From Angiostrongylus vasorum (taxonomy: Eukaryota; Nematoda; Chromadorea; Rhabditida; Metastrongylidae), in contig JADANN010000032.1 of the NCBI GenBank assembly GCA_018806985.1, positions 2,749,501 to 2,813,500 of the forward strand: a DNA stretch of 64,000 bases, written 5' to 3'. The notes under the pieces were generated by a model, which made no database searches, was not told the origin of the DNA, and saw only the letters and a list, made by a program, of their open reading frames with translations. Position numbers and translations under genes: made by a program. This document shows positions 40,500 to 51,597 of this stretch, piece after piece. The first letter of the stretch is position 1. Every line of letters begins with the position of its first letter.

Positions 40500-41205
40500 A
40501 GTTACATTTGTCTAGGTCGGGAAATCAGCATGATGAATAGCTTAGCTCCAAAGTTGGGTAGGAGAAAGGGAGCGGCTTGGGAGCTTTAAAGACCATTGAG
40601 GATACAGTGGTCAGAACAAGAACACCCGACTCCGTGCCCACATTTTCGAGTCAATGGTACTTCCTGCTCCCAGGATCGACTTTCTATTAACCTCGGCATT
40701 GGAATATGAATGCGTCGTTTTCTTGTTCAGCAATCGCGAGGTTGTTAAACAGCATACATTTACTTCCATAGAAAAACACAATACAATACAACAGTAGCTG
40801 ACGTTTCGGCAGTATCGCCTTCTTCAGAGCCTGGAAGGGTATACTGACATACAATTTACTAGGCCAAACGCTTCAATGACACTTACAAAAAGACGAAAAA
40901 CTCTATGGTCTATGGTAAGTAAAGGTACTTCCTGCCTTAATGTATGCATGAATCACGCAAGTAAGGGAAGGGATGCTAAGCTCCGACCTGCGTCAAGTAC
41001 CAAGATCCCGGTTCTGTACGCCAAACAGTCGAAGGTAAATTGGGCCGGACACGTAATGCGTAAGAACGACAACCCATGGACAAGAGCCGTTAGCGACCGG
41101 GTTCCTCGGGATTTCAAACATACTACAAGAAAACCACCGACCCGATGGTTAGATTCATTCATGAAAATCTTGAGAAAAAGATATGATGGTCATTTCCTAG
41201 AGCGA
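40500..41205 (+). mobile_element. RTE-like LINE fragment, interrupted
   Basis: The first part encodes an LGREISMM segment, matching the LGREISMK segment of the 53440-56270 element. The second part (40970-41205) encodes VNWAGHVMRKNDNPWT and PRDFKHTTRKPPTRW, the C-terminal region after the reverse transcriptase in RTE-type ORFs. Between them lies a foldback arm (about 40705-40840), apparently inserted. Truncated and not functional. Confidence 0.7.
40705..40840. mobile_element. Foldback arm inserted in LINE fragment
   Basis: ATGCGTCGTTTTCTTGTTCA, AAACAGCATACATTTACTTC, GTAGCTGACGTTTCGGCAG and TCGCCTTCTTCAGAGCC match the left arm of 41218-41625. It is preceded by the motif in reverse (CGACTTTCTATTAACCTCGG). 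Confidence 0.8.
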
Positions 41206-41217
41206 ACAGAACTCAGT

Positions 41218-41625
41218 TATGAATGCGTCGTTTTCTTGTTCAACAATCGCGATGCTGTTAAACAGCATACATTTACTTCCATAGAAAAACACAATACAAT
41301 ACAACAGTAGCTGACGTTTCGGCAGTATCGCCTTCTTCAGAGCCGCTTTTTTACGTGCCTTCCAATGAGGGAAGATTAGAACAGCTGATTATGGTCGCAT
41401 GAGGTTCATAAAGTCATCAACCTGAAGGCAGTCATCAACCTTATGCGACCATAATCAGCCGTTCTAATCTTCCTCATTGGAAGGCACGTAAAAAAAGCGG
41501 CTCTGAAGAAGGCGATACTGCCGAAACGTCAGCTACTGTTGTCTTGTATTGTGTTTTTCTATGGAAGTAAATGTATGCTGTTTAACAACCTCGCGATTGC
41601 TGAACAAGAAAACGACGCATTCATA
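41218..41625. mobile_element. 408-bp near-perfect foldback (MITE-like)
   Basis: The left arm (41218-41406) and right arm (about 41437-41625) are reverse complements with only a few mismatches, around a loop of about 30 bases. The ends are TATGAATGCGTCGTTTTC and its complement. Each arm carries the core TAGCTGACGTTTCGGCAG. The loop region repeats GTCATCAACCT. No coding capacity, so any mobility would need an enzyme from elsewhere. The motif CAATGCCGAGGTTAATAGAA follows directly at 41629. Confidence 0.85.
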
Positions 41626-41659
41626 TTCCAATGCCGAGGTTAATAGAAAGTCGATCCTG

Positions 41660-42098
41660 AGAACTCAGTTACTCTTGCGACCTACAGGAGGAAAAGAAAG
41701 ATTTATTGCCGCTCGCTCGTGTCACTCAGCGATGAACGGGATGACAGATGACAGGTAAAGGAATCGGACAAATACAAAAAAGTAGTGCAAAAAAATCTCA
41801 ATGCAGCAAAATAAATGACTGAATGGAAAGTGAGTCGAATGTAACCCATCCTGGCCAGTTATTCCTGAAACGCATTAGTCATATATGACTCATTTCATCG
41901 CTAATGTGTTAAACAACAGCCGGCTTGATGTTGACATAATTTTCCACAGTACGTGTATTGGGCCGTTTTTGCACCGCTTCCGTTCAAATTAGCAGAAAGC
42001 TGGCGTCTCACGAGTATTCAGTACTTTTTATGCAGACTTCTTAATTACTACATAACCAAGCTTAGCTTATTGACATGCAATACCTGAGTGATACACCC
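41660..42098. other. No recognised feature; 3' flank of the SNARE gene
   Basis: AT-rich. If the donor inside the last SNARE exon is used, a final small exon could lie here, but I found none with a fitting acceptor and phase. Confidence 0.35.
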
Positions 42099-43902
42099 TT
42101 ATATAATGTTTTCAAATGCGGTCTGTAATTTCGCGTCTGATAACATCATTTTGTTATAAACAGTGGGAAATCGCTCACCAACTGTGGAAATAACCGCGAT
42201 GCCGATTAGGCCGATAGCGACAAATTTACCGGCGTATGCCTTCCATTGCTTCTGACGTCTTACCTCACTAGCACAACGTTGAAACTCATTTGAGGACATA
42301 TCCAATACTTCTGTAATAAACAGTTTAAAAAAAGCACGTATGACAACAGGACTACTGATTGAACGGCTATTGACTGAGTGGCTAAATAGAACCTCGCATT
42401 CGCTCAATAGAAATGTGAAGAACTGTTCGATCAATGCCGATATTAATAGAAAGTCGGTCGTGGGAACTACTGATTGTTTTTCTTTGGCCAAGCAATAAAA
42501 TTCTCTCAGAATTTAAGAATGTTTGACGTCGTAGCGCAGTTGTCCATGACATTTTTAGAATGACAGATGATATTTTGAGTTAAATGCCACTAATTTATAG
42601 GATGCCAACGGTTTGCCACCTCATCGTGGATGGAAGGTGTTTCTTCATGTTGGGCTACGATGTACAGCTGGGATTCGTCCACCCGGCAGGGCCTTCCATG
42701 CTGAGAAGTCCGCCGTTTCCATCGGGAAGCCTAGCTAAGAGTGAACCAATACCAGGATCCACCACCATCCTGGTATGAAACTAGTCGCATACTGGCAAAT
42801 CTCCCACTGATCCACAAAGGCGGCGAATGCCTGTGGTGGTGACGATCTGGGGATACTGGCCTGGCTGACCTCGGGACTCCAGGCAACCACAATGGCTAGA
42901 ACAGCAAAATACCGGAAAAAACGGAAGTTATGCGGGGTCCCGCAAAACCAGCGAAGATGGTCCATACAATATCCAAGTGATTTGTAATACTTGGCCGGAT
43001 CTTCTCTTGAATATGTGGGCTAGGTTGTGTAAAAAATACCCAGTGTGTGTAAGAAAATTCGTTGGTGCGGTTTTTTTTTAGTAATGCTGTCTGTCATTAT
43101 TCAAAGTTACTTTGTATGTGTGCCCAATATTTTGTATTTACATTAAATAACACTGTTGACTAATCTTAACCTTTCTATTTACTGCCTATTCTTTCTAATG
43201 GCAGGGGTATATTCCGAAATATAACTTCAGTGATGCTGAGATATTTGCAAAACTCCGGACCGCAAGTGTCTGCGGTGGGGAACGAACGCGCTATTGTCCT
43301 TTCCGGGTAGTAACGCGTTCACCACCACACCATGCGGGTCCTTCGTTTCGCCAGTCTCCCAGCTAGTTCTAGAACTGTTGACTAAATAAGAGGCCAGGCC
43401 AGTTGTGACTAACCAGCACGACAAGCGAGATCTTCAAGTCGCTCACTTCGCTCGGATAATTTTTCAATATTGGAGCGCATCATATCCATCACCTGAAATA
43501 TGACGATTTATGCTCAATTAAGATCTTTTTCGTATAAAGATGTTGACCTCTTTTAACTGGCGGCGAGTTTGCATAATCTTGTCTTCACAACCGATCTTCG
43601 AAACAGGATAGTTGAAATTCTCCATCGCTTGAAGAATGAACCGAGTTCACTTCATGTGTCTATCAAGACTTGTTTTCATTTCATGAAAAAGATAACTGTT
43701 ACGATTACTACCGGTAATATTCATTTATGTACTAACTTGCTGGACCGTAGTCGGCCGTGTCGATGTCATCAAGAACTACTAATGTATCAGGACTGAATGG
43801 CACAACGTCATCGTTTTCAACGTGTACCTCGAAGAAGTCTCCACCATCACAGGTCTCTGGCGGACAGCTCTTCTTCGAATTCGACGCACCGGATGCATTC
43901 AT
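42099..43902 (-). CDS. R-SNARE, synaptobrevin/VAMP-like membrane fusion protein
   Basis: Minus-strand exons 43902-43737, 43582-43548, 43492-43414 and 42310-42099 join in phase to 163 aa. R-SNAREs on vesicles pair with Q-SNAREs on target membranes to drive fusion. The motif begins KIMQTRRQLKE, continues VMDMMRSNIEKLSERSERLE, where the Arg of LSER aligns with the zero-layer Arg of VAMPs, and ends in a basic juxtamembrane stretch VRRQKQWKAYAGK. A hydrophobic segment FVAIGLIGIAVISTVG follows. The N-terminal 55 residues are acidic and unlike brief VAMP leaders; that exon is the least certain and starts at the only ATG in frame. Exon 2 uses an AAG acceptor. The hydrophobic segment is short for a membrane anchor and is followed by polar residues. 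A GTGAGC donor at 42178 might instead lead to another exon. The long intron contains repeat D and SINE-C. Confidence 0.75.
42590..43000 (+). repeat. Dispersed repeat D, copy 2, in SNARE intron
   Basis: Matches 34070-34460 over its length: CCACCTCATCGTGG, TACGATGTACAGCTGGG, GGAAGCCTAGCTAAGAG, GGATCCACCACCATCCTGG, and CAACCACAATGGCTAG. Confidence 0.75.
43195..43380 (-). mobile_element. SINE-C copy in SNARE intron
   Basis: GATGCTGAGATATTTGCAAA, GTGTCTGCGGTGGGGAACG, CGCGTTCACCACCACACC and GGGTCCTTCGTTTCGCC, the whole family in reverse. Confidence 0.85.
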
Positions 43903-45591
43903 ATCACCACAATTGTTCGCTGTGAATCCACGTGGGGATGTACGTAATCCTGCACTAGAATAATATTTCCATCCAAGATTTAAGACATATGCGATTAGTT
44001 CAGCTAGAAAGCGGTGACGCCCAGAGAGCAGAATCCGATGAAAATCGTTTCCTTTAAGATGATTTACTCGGTGAAAATTGGCATGAGACTAGCGTTGGAT
44101 CCGGATACTCGGGAAGCTGTCGTGATGCTGACGAATCGTCTGATTTGTCGCTGTTCAATACGTACTGGAAAGGTAAGAGTTTTATGTCAAACGGACATGA
44201 AATGTTCCACCGATGTTCGCGAAAACTTTGACGAAAAGAAAATTTATGACGAGTTTTTCCAGAACAAAACCTTTATGATTGACAACGACATCACACCGGA
44301 CGAACTGCGACAGTCCAGCGATTTTTATCTACTTGCTGACAACATTGGTACTTAATGAGTACTCCCATCAGTTCAAGTCTCTCATCAAACTCTTATTTTT
44401 AGCCGTTCTACTAACTTACAATGTTGAAAACTACCACTTCTCCCAGTACGTTCTCTTACTGAATGACATTACCGAAAAATGCAACGCTGATTATGAAACG
44501 TACGATGACTCTGCCAGCCCTCAACTCTGGTCTTACTGTTGGTTAGTTGGCAAGTTAAATGTCAACAAATCCGAGAAAAGTCGAAATTCCATCATCTACC
44601 TTGTGTCCAAGAAACAAGCTAAGTTATGATTTTCAGGTCTCTAAAATCCTTTATTTAGCTTAAAAAAATGCAGTATGGGTGAAGTGACCAAAACAAAGTT
44701 GAGCGCTCTCGTTGGTTGAGATAAAGCCATTGAGAAAGAAGATGGAACAATTGTTTAGCTTTGCATAGAATGAGATTTCGCGCTAGACGATGTAACTGCA
44801 TGTTAAATCGTAATCTCTCGTAATCTTTCTGGAACGTTTTCGGTCCATTCTCAGTTCATTTCAAGCCTTTTAAGTAACGAACCTCCGACTACAATCTCTA
44901 ATTCCGAGGTTTTTTTTCCAACCAAAATCAACCAAGTTTTGACGGACGATATACCATTCCTAGATTTCATTTCCGTTCAATATATGAATGATAAGCAACA
45001 CAGGTATGGGCCTTCTCGACGAAGGGTTTTTTGATGGTGACCGGATACACTGGTCCGGAAGGAATCCATCGACAAGTGGTTGGGCATTTGATCGCAGCTG
45101 ACCCGCTAAATGCATCGGTTTTTCCTGACAAGAACATCACCTTTATGGTTCGTTTTTTTGAGCACACCTAGAAATTATCATTGAGTCCCTTAGCATTGGT
45201 ATAAAGACAAAAATCACGATTCTTCTCTTGGAATACCGAGACAGCTCCGCCAAAGCGTTCCTAGGCCATAACCGCAACAAGTAGCTAGCCCAGTAGATCG
45301 GAGGAAATCTGCTGCCTCATGACTAGTTTGTTTTCGGATAGGGTGATTCCTGCCACCGATTTATTATTAACTGGATGGATCTATGGAAACTTTTATGCTT
45401 CCAAACTTGGATTATGCTGCAGCGATTTCGAATCCGCTGTTGCATTTGCGTCACCTAGGAAGATAGTGGCAACAAACAGCTGAGCTATAAACTACTGGAC
45501 ATTTCCAACGCTAGCTTGATCAGCTACAAAAGAGTTTTTCAAACGTTGCGCTCTTCACAAGCAGTTATCACTAATTGTCTCGCTTCTAGAT

Positions 45592-45858
45592 AAGGCAATT
45601 CGAACGATTTCTAGTAAACCATGATGAAGACTTATGCATCTTCCCATCAGGAATCCTGGCCGAGAAGAACGGGCTTGTTTTTCTGCTTAAGAAGTACGAT
45701 ACCTATTTGATTCGAAAGATAAAAGAGCTTCTAGAATTTGTGATTGAAGACAAAGTCGAAGCTGGAAGATATATTCATGTGATTTTTAATTTCAGCTCCG
45801 AATTCGATCTCTTTGAGAGTACATTAGTCGGAAGAGCATCATTTGCATCAAAAAATAA
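45592..45858 (+). CDS. Candidate exon, about 89 codons, unrecognised
   Basis: After a TTCTAG acceptor the frame runs QFERFLVNHDEDLCIFPSG, then KNGLVFLLKKYDTYLIRKIK and ELLEFVIEDK, ending about SFASKN where an AA/GTAGGG donor precedes an in-frame TAG. The mix of charged helix-forming and hydrophobic residues looks like a folded domain. Continuing after a 46-48-base gap, the frame reads FGGSKEDPLLIFSITNVEH. I do not recognise the family. A partial minus-strand frame overlaps at 45775-45969. Confidence 0.35.
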
Positions 45859-46459
45859 GTAGGGTACATTGTGAACTGATTCCTCTCGACAACTCTTCGG
45901 TGTTGTAAGTTTCGGCGGTTCGAAAGAAGATCCATTGCTAATATTTTCCATAACAAACGTTGAACACATAAGCCCTCGTTTATCCTATAGACTCGATCTA
46001 ACATTGCTAATTAACTGAGTTGACACTACCTTCATACCTTCAATTCGTGAATTTTTGAATACTCAGATTCCCTCGTTTTCTTTGCATTCGCCATCTCCGC
46101 CAAGTGTGTCACAGGAATGGGAACATTTGGCTTACCACGATTACTTCGGACTTTGAGCAGCTAAACACATGGAGGTGGAGCGTCTACCTTAGCGTCCTAT
46201 TGTATATTATGTGAGTTGTCTTATGTTCTGATAAGAAGAAATCGCTCAAATTCGGAGTTACGAGGACTACTACTTGGAACTACGAAAAAAACAAGTAATG
46301 TAACTCTACAGCACTTGGATAAAGTCGTAAATATGGATTCCTATGGACTGGAAATGCAAAATGAAGTTCCTTCAATGAGTCATACTACATTTGAATCTTA
46401 AATATTCCATTGAACTAAATGGAAAAGGTATTTCCAGTAAGGTGATTACAATTTTGCTT

Positions 46460-46699
46460 CGATTCGTGCTCTGGGTGCGCCGACTGGATGGAGGATTTTC
46501 ACTGTATGTCTACTTGAAAGTACTACGGTGGATGTATGGGTAAGCTGTAAAGCTGTATTAGAATTTCCAGAATGTGTTCTTCGATCAGGACACATACTTC
46601 TCAGACCGTCTATGATACCCGTCACAGCACCACCACCAGCATTCAATATGTACGGTCTCGATATGATTTCGTTCAAATTCAAACAAGTTCCTATTAAAG
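46460..46699 (+). CDS. Candidate exon, strand uncertain, unrecognised
   Basis: Plus strand reads GAPTGWRIFTVCLLESTTVD, then FPECVLRSGHILLRPSMIP and FKFKQVPIK before a GTACGT donor. The minus strand is also open, reading ILNAGGGAVTGIIDGL and SSRHTVKILHPVGAPRAR. I favour plus because of the donor and the mixed hydrophobic pattern. No family recognised. Confidence 0.3.
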
Positions 46700-46799
46700 T
46701 ACGTCTATTACGATGTCCATAGATTAACACTAAAAAGATAACTTACCTCTAAACCCAAGATTTATCGTAGCTTGTATTTTTAAATCGACAGGAAACTGT

Positions 46800-47037
46800 A
46801 GAAGGATAAAAACGGGTAACGTTCTCGACGTCGATCTCACCGCGAGGGATGCGCCATGCATTTGAGTTCATCAAGCACCGTTGGAAGCCGATGTATCGGG
46901 CCAGTGCTGCTATCCTCCCAGACAAGTCTGGTACCAATTTGCCGACTCCGGAGGAATGGAGGGTTTGGTGGGCCAGGTGCGCGGGAATCGATTTTATTTG
47001 TATTGCAGGGCGCCTCCGACTACTGCGCCTAACTGTA
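46800..47037 (-). mobile_element. SINE-A copy
   Basis: CGCGAGGGATGCGCCATGC, AGACAAGTCTGGTACCAATT, ACTACTGCGCCTAAC head in reverse; a small deletion removes the CATATCTGGCC block. Confidence 0.8.
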
Positions 47038-47374
47038 GAAGAGGTTTAGAAATCTATTCAAATTGTTAGCCTCTTTATTGTAGTAGTTCATCTTGTCGTC
47101 TAGGCACCTCCATTCAACTCTCATCTATTCGTCTTAAAACTCTTACTCGATATGATCGATGTGATGATTTTGGGTTCAGTCTAAATGTCTACTTACTAGT
47201 TTAATTGAGTCATTAGTAAAATAATAAAATTATATATAGTCAGTATTGAGCGCAGTAATAGGGAACTACTCGTATACCATAATCGTGCACATGGTAATCG
47301 AAAGCAGTCGTAAACTTATATGTCTCAATATTTCCCGTTTGTTCAAACTGCAGAGGGCTAAGAACCAATTTATA

Positions 47375-47620
47375 AGCGCTCATCGTGCAGCTGCTGGAAG
47401 TGCCCTAGAATCAACATGTGGTCGTTGGCATCCAACCCACCAGAAGTACCCATGGTGTCTATCTGCTGGGATCGGCAAACTGGTACCAGATTTGTTTAGC
47501 AGGGCAAAAATACTGAATCATTGCAACCATTGGCCTAAAATTTTTGTATGGGCCAAATATATCTTCGATCTCCTTTGCAATGTTACGAAATGAGTCGAAT
47601 GCATGTCATATACCAAAGCT
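47375..47620 (+). mobile_element. SINE-A copy, diverged
   Basis: CAGCTGCTGGAAGTGCCCT, GGGATCGGCAAACTGGTACC and GAAATGAGTCGAATGCATG in family order. Confidence 0.55.
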
Positions 47621-48116
47621 ATTAACTCCGAACATTCTATCCTCTGTGCTTTGCAAAGCGTGTATATTACCACCATCACAAATCAAGCCAAAAGAACAAA
47701 AATTAAATCCTTATGACAATATAATTCAATTTAGCCAAAACTGTATTCGAGTGAGAACTCGTTCATCAGTTATCCTCTAGCCATCGATTGTGATCGAAGT
47801 GGAGGAGTTATTACTGCAGAACTGGGGTCGTCACTCAAGTGAGTTGATCCCCACTTCCTGCAAGCTTCAAAAACAGTTTTATTTTTGTGAAATAAGAACA
47901 TTCCGCACACGTTACATTCTTTTTATCCATAGAAAGCCTATGACCACAGCATTTTTATTAACGACAGGGAATTTTAGAATCACTTATTTTCCTAGTCAAA
48001 AAACTCCGCTCAGTCTGTGTAAACTTGCTGAACATTCAGTGTACAGGTAAAAAACGTCTAGAATGAATCATATGTGATGCATATAACGAATTCGTTTTAT
48101 CTCGCGTTTCTCCAGG

Positions 48117-48193
48117 AATTTCCCGGCTTTCGAGAAAAGCCCACTGATGCGACGATCGGTCGGGCAACTGAATTGGGAACTGCTCTGAAGGAA
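48117..48193 (+). CDS. Candidate exon, unrecognised
   Basis: After TTTCTCCAG the frame reads EFPGFREKPTDATIGRATEL then GTALKE before a GTGTAC donor-like site. Charged and plausible as protein, but isolated; I could not connect it to other exons. Confidence 0.25.
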
Positions 48194-48344
48194 GTGTACT
48201 ACTTAGTGATCCTGATATGTGACAAGCGATATCTCGTTAACATTGCTACTATTCAAATCAATTATGTAACAGCAAATCTGTTAATAATGAAATATTATGC
48301 GGAAACCTAGTGCTTGTTACAAGAATACGATCCTCAAGAAGAGG

Positions 48345-48745
48345 GAACGAATCATTTTATTTCATTATATTTTATTTTATTTGATACGTCTTCATGTCTA
48401 CCGTGCGGATCCCAGCACTTCTCACATTCGATTCGTTTCCTCGCATCCATTGTCCACGAAGATCTTCCAACTTTTACGTGTGGCTTGGGTCGCTGCCTGA
48501 GGATTTTCATTTCATCCTGAATGTCGTAGAATGCTGGTCTAGTCGATCATTTCTGGAGTGCTGAGATAGCCGGATTTGAGCGTTCCCAATTGGTTTGCAG
48601 AGAGTGATTTTTCCCCAGACAAGCCCTGTACCGATTTCCTGACCCCAGAGGGATGAGAGGCCTGGTTGGCCCGGAGCTGAATCGAACTAGCACCGTGCTC
48701 GTGATAACGGACATCACTACCACTGTGCTGTCCGCACCCTGGAGA
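48345..48745 (-). mobile_element. SINE-B, full-length copy
   Basis: The tail (TTTTATTTTATTTGATACG) comes first. Then come GTGCGGATCCCAGCACTTCT, GAGCGTTCCCAATTGG, CTGAATCGAACTAGCACC (reverse B-box) and CACTACCACTGTGCTGTCC (reverse A-box). Confidence 0.85.
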
Positions 48746-49059
48746 ACGAATTACGGAGTACTGAAATAAATGATGAAGAGTTTTAAATATATAAGCAACA
48801 ATGCCTGCACAATTGGTAGCTTACGGATGACGCTGACCACTGACGCTGATGTATCGACTTGAATAGTGTCCAAATGACTCGTTGTTTTTCTTGACAAGCA
48901 AGCGCGGGCGTGTTCTTAAATCATTTGTTCATTCAATATAGCTAACAAGTCGGCTGTTTCGCTGGGTCCAAATCTTTCTCACTCTGATTTTTTCAAGAAT
49001 GTGATGTCGAAAAAATAATCATTTTTCTTGTACACTTGTTGCTTAGGGTTGCTTAGATA

Positions 49060-51110
49060 GCCCGTCATCAGGAGTTATGCAGACTCCAGCGCGTTTTCCA
49101 TTAGTTTCTTTGTCTCGTGATCGTCGTCCATAGTGATGGTTCGATTCGAGCATAGTAGTGGATGCGAGTCTCATGCTGTGATTCATTAAACATCTGCAGA
49201 GGAGAGTACAGCTGATTGACTTTAGTTACGAATATGTCCAACCATTGCGTAGATCGTCCAAATGGACACTTGCATCCTCTTGCGGTCCACTTTACGGCTC
49301 TTTTCGTACATCTCTCATCTTGTCTTCCTATTGTATGACCTGCAGGTCCATCTATGCTTCTCTAACTATGTATATCTCGAAGATGGGATGATAGACGTCG
49401 AAGATCTGAGCTTCGCATTCCAGCTTAATTTTTTTTTATGGCGGTTGTACTTTAGAAGACATCGTTCAAGCGCTCTGTGAGTAGTGCGCAGCATTCTTGA
49501 CGTGGTTGAAGTGTCAGTCTACGTCGCTGCAGCATAACTGAAAGCTATGAGGACTGCTGAATCAAAAATGTTAGTGCAGAGTTTTGAGCCCGTTAATTGG
49601 TCGATGGCTTCGTTGAGTGACCCGAATGTGGCCATGCTGCTCTCCTTCTTCTGTGTAATTCCTCCCTTCATGTTGTTTTCTATGTTCATTGAACGCGCAG
49701 GTTATACGTGTGAGATGGTCTCTGTCACAAGAGTACCACCCAGTTTGATCTGTTGGCCTTCCTTCGCACCATTGTTTTTCTTTATGAACAGGGTGTTCTT
49801 CCGATTTATGCATAATGTGGTCTCTTTTCTCTTTCGTTAACCTCGTTGATCATCGTCTTTGCTTCGTTTTTGAAAATATGACGATGTTGCCAGCGAAACG
49901 AAGATATCGTAGGGATTTTTCATCAATACATGTACCCTTCTTGTTCTAATTGAGTGACTTCATTATATACAACAGAGCGGCGATGAGCAGTGTCGATGAT
50001 ATTGTTACGCCATGTCGAACCTCTTTTCCTTTGGCTATGGCTAGGGGGTCGATGTAAAAGCTTTATTTTTTGTGCCCCCAGTTCTGAAAACAGTCAGCTA
50101 GTGTTCGTGTGTGTGATGGTTTCACTTCATGGTCGGCGAGCGCTGATAAGATTGTCTTCGTTTCAACACTGTCAAACGTTTTTGATAGTGGGCAAAAGTC
50201 GGGACTGAGGGCATGTTCTATTCCGGGCAGATTTCTATGACCCGTGACACGGTTTGGATGTGCTCCATGCAACAGAATTTGTCGAAATCGTGCCTATTCA
50301 ACTGGTTATTCCTCATTCAAAATATGCGCAACAAGATAATCTTCGTGAATAGCTTTTAAAGTACACTGAACAAGCATATTGGACGATAGTTACGAAGGTT
50401 CCTTCGGTCATCTTTTTGTGCAGGATGGGAGTGCAAGATATCGTCCACTGGTCTGCGATTTCTTTCTTTCGAAGCCAAGACGTCATGCGTTTGCGAAAAC
50501 TCCATGTAGTTTAAGGCTTTTAGTTCGGTAAGGTCGGCTACAATATTATAATATCTGGTCCTGGCGCTCCATCTTTCTTCGCAACTTTAACCTCAGAGGG
50601 ATAAATCCCAGATAGTTCTAGCAGGTATTTTAAGGTACGAGACGGAGATGAGGCGGCGGAAAACGTTAGTATAGAGCTTTTTCTTCACCAGTCCCAAATT
50701 AAGGAGGGAATATGTAGTGATCTTAACATCGCTCGTCATGGCTGACAGCAGAACGTTATACCCGCAGAAGTCCAGTGGGCATTTCTTCGAACTGACTCTT
50801 TTTTGTGGTATTTTTTCATCTCTTCCAGTCTGCACTGGTACAGATCCTCCCGAAAATCTCTTCAGCAACTGGCATTTATTACTAGCTTTGTCGTGTGTTG
50901 CACTAGGATCAAAGTCCAGTGTCCTTCTCTTCTCCAGCAATTCCTTAGTATAATAGTAATGGAGATACGATCAGATCTTTTTGGCTTGAGGAAATGACCT
51001 AAATTCAGCACACATTTTAAGTCCTTCGACAAGCAGATCGTTATATTCGGTCGGGTCTTCCTTAACACTATCACGGTGCGTGGCATCTATAGGTGTCACA
51101 ATGGTTCTGA
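49060..51110 (-). mobile_element. RTE-like LINE, degraded (copy 2)
   Basis: Minus-strand segments in order: a pre-RT region with LLEKRRTLDFDPSATHDKAS (near 50930); GAPGPD-like and NYRPICLFSV-like fragments (50550, 50380); an RT palm with FDSVETKTILSALADHE (50190-50150); FAGN where active elements have FADD (about 49895); and C-terminal THRALERCLLKYN (about 49460). Frames change several times and the catalytic Asp pair is lost, so it is dead. RTE ORFs code an AP-endonuclease and a reverse transcriptase; the endonuclease half is missing here. Confidence 0.75.
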
Positions 51111-51325
51111 CGAGAGTGGGCGGGATAACACCGATATTTGTCATTTCCCTTCGCGAAACTGCTAATCTACCGATAATGTGGGATTTCGTTCAGAAGGTTG
51201 TAGTAATATTCCCTTGTACATGATTTCATAACTGTTGAAATCAACCAACTATACCTCAAAGGTGTCAGCTTCATACTCGTCAGCAACATCCTGAAAAATA
51301 TGAGGAGTACCAGCATAGGAAAAAA

Positions 51326-51597
51326 TGGCGCGTGTGGCGCAGTGGTCGGATGCGCCCTGCAATACACATGAGATCGATTCTCGCACCCTGGCCCACCAAA
51401 CCCTCCATCCCTCCGGAGTCGGCAAATTCGTACCAGACTTGTCTGGGAGGATAGCAGGATCGGCTCGATATATCGATAGACCACCACGAGGAATTGTAAA
51501 GGCCAGACACGCATTTAATCACCTCCAAACGATGCCTAATGAAGTCGAATGCATGGCGCATGCCTAAGGGATTGACCAACGCCGAGAGCTTTATCCT
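51326..51597 (+). mobile_element. SINE-A, full-length copy
   Basis: GCGCGTGTGGCGCAGTGGTC head, GAGTCGGCAAATTCGTACC body, CCGAGAGCTTTATCCTTTAT tail. One of the best preserved. Confidence 0.9.

Larger units (their letters stand above)
44005..46730. other. Unassigned coding-like block
   Basis: Many short segments look coding by composition and by flanking splice-like signals, but I could not link them into one gene or recognise a family. Plus-strand pieces include NKTFMIDNDITPDELRQS (about 44263-44347), TDDIPFLDFISVQYMNDKQH (about 44945-45002), the 45592-45858 segment, SPSPPSVSQEWEHLAYHDYF (to 46156) and TTKKTSNVTLQHLDKVVN (to 46401). A minus-strand alternative at 44060-44165 ends PTLVSCQFSPSKSS then a stop after a TTTCCAG acceptor. 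In-frame stops sit in short stretches that could be introns of about 45 bases ending in AAG. The options are a fast-evolving gene, overlapping genes on both strands, or a decaying gene. Confidence 0.4.

Noticed and set aside
43757..43963. Plus-strand frame of about 68 codons with splice-like ends
   Set aside because: The minus strand here gives the N-terminal exon of the SNARE gene, in phase with clear SNARE-motif exons; the plus frame is probably a shadow. The choice is not absolute, since that N-terminal exon is the least certain part of the model.
50717..50997. Plus-strand frames across the second LINE
   Set aside because: They are antisense shadows of the degraded LINE on the minus strand.
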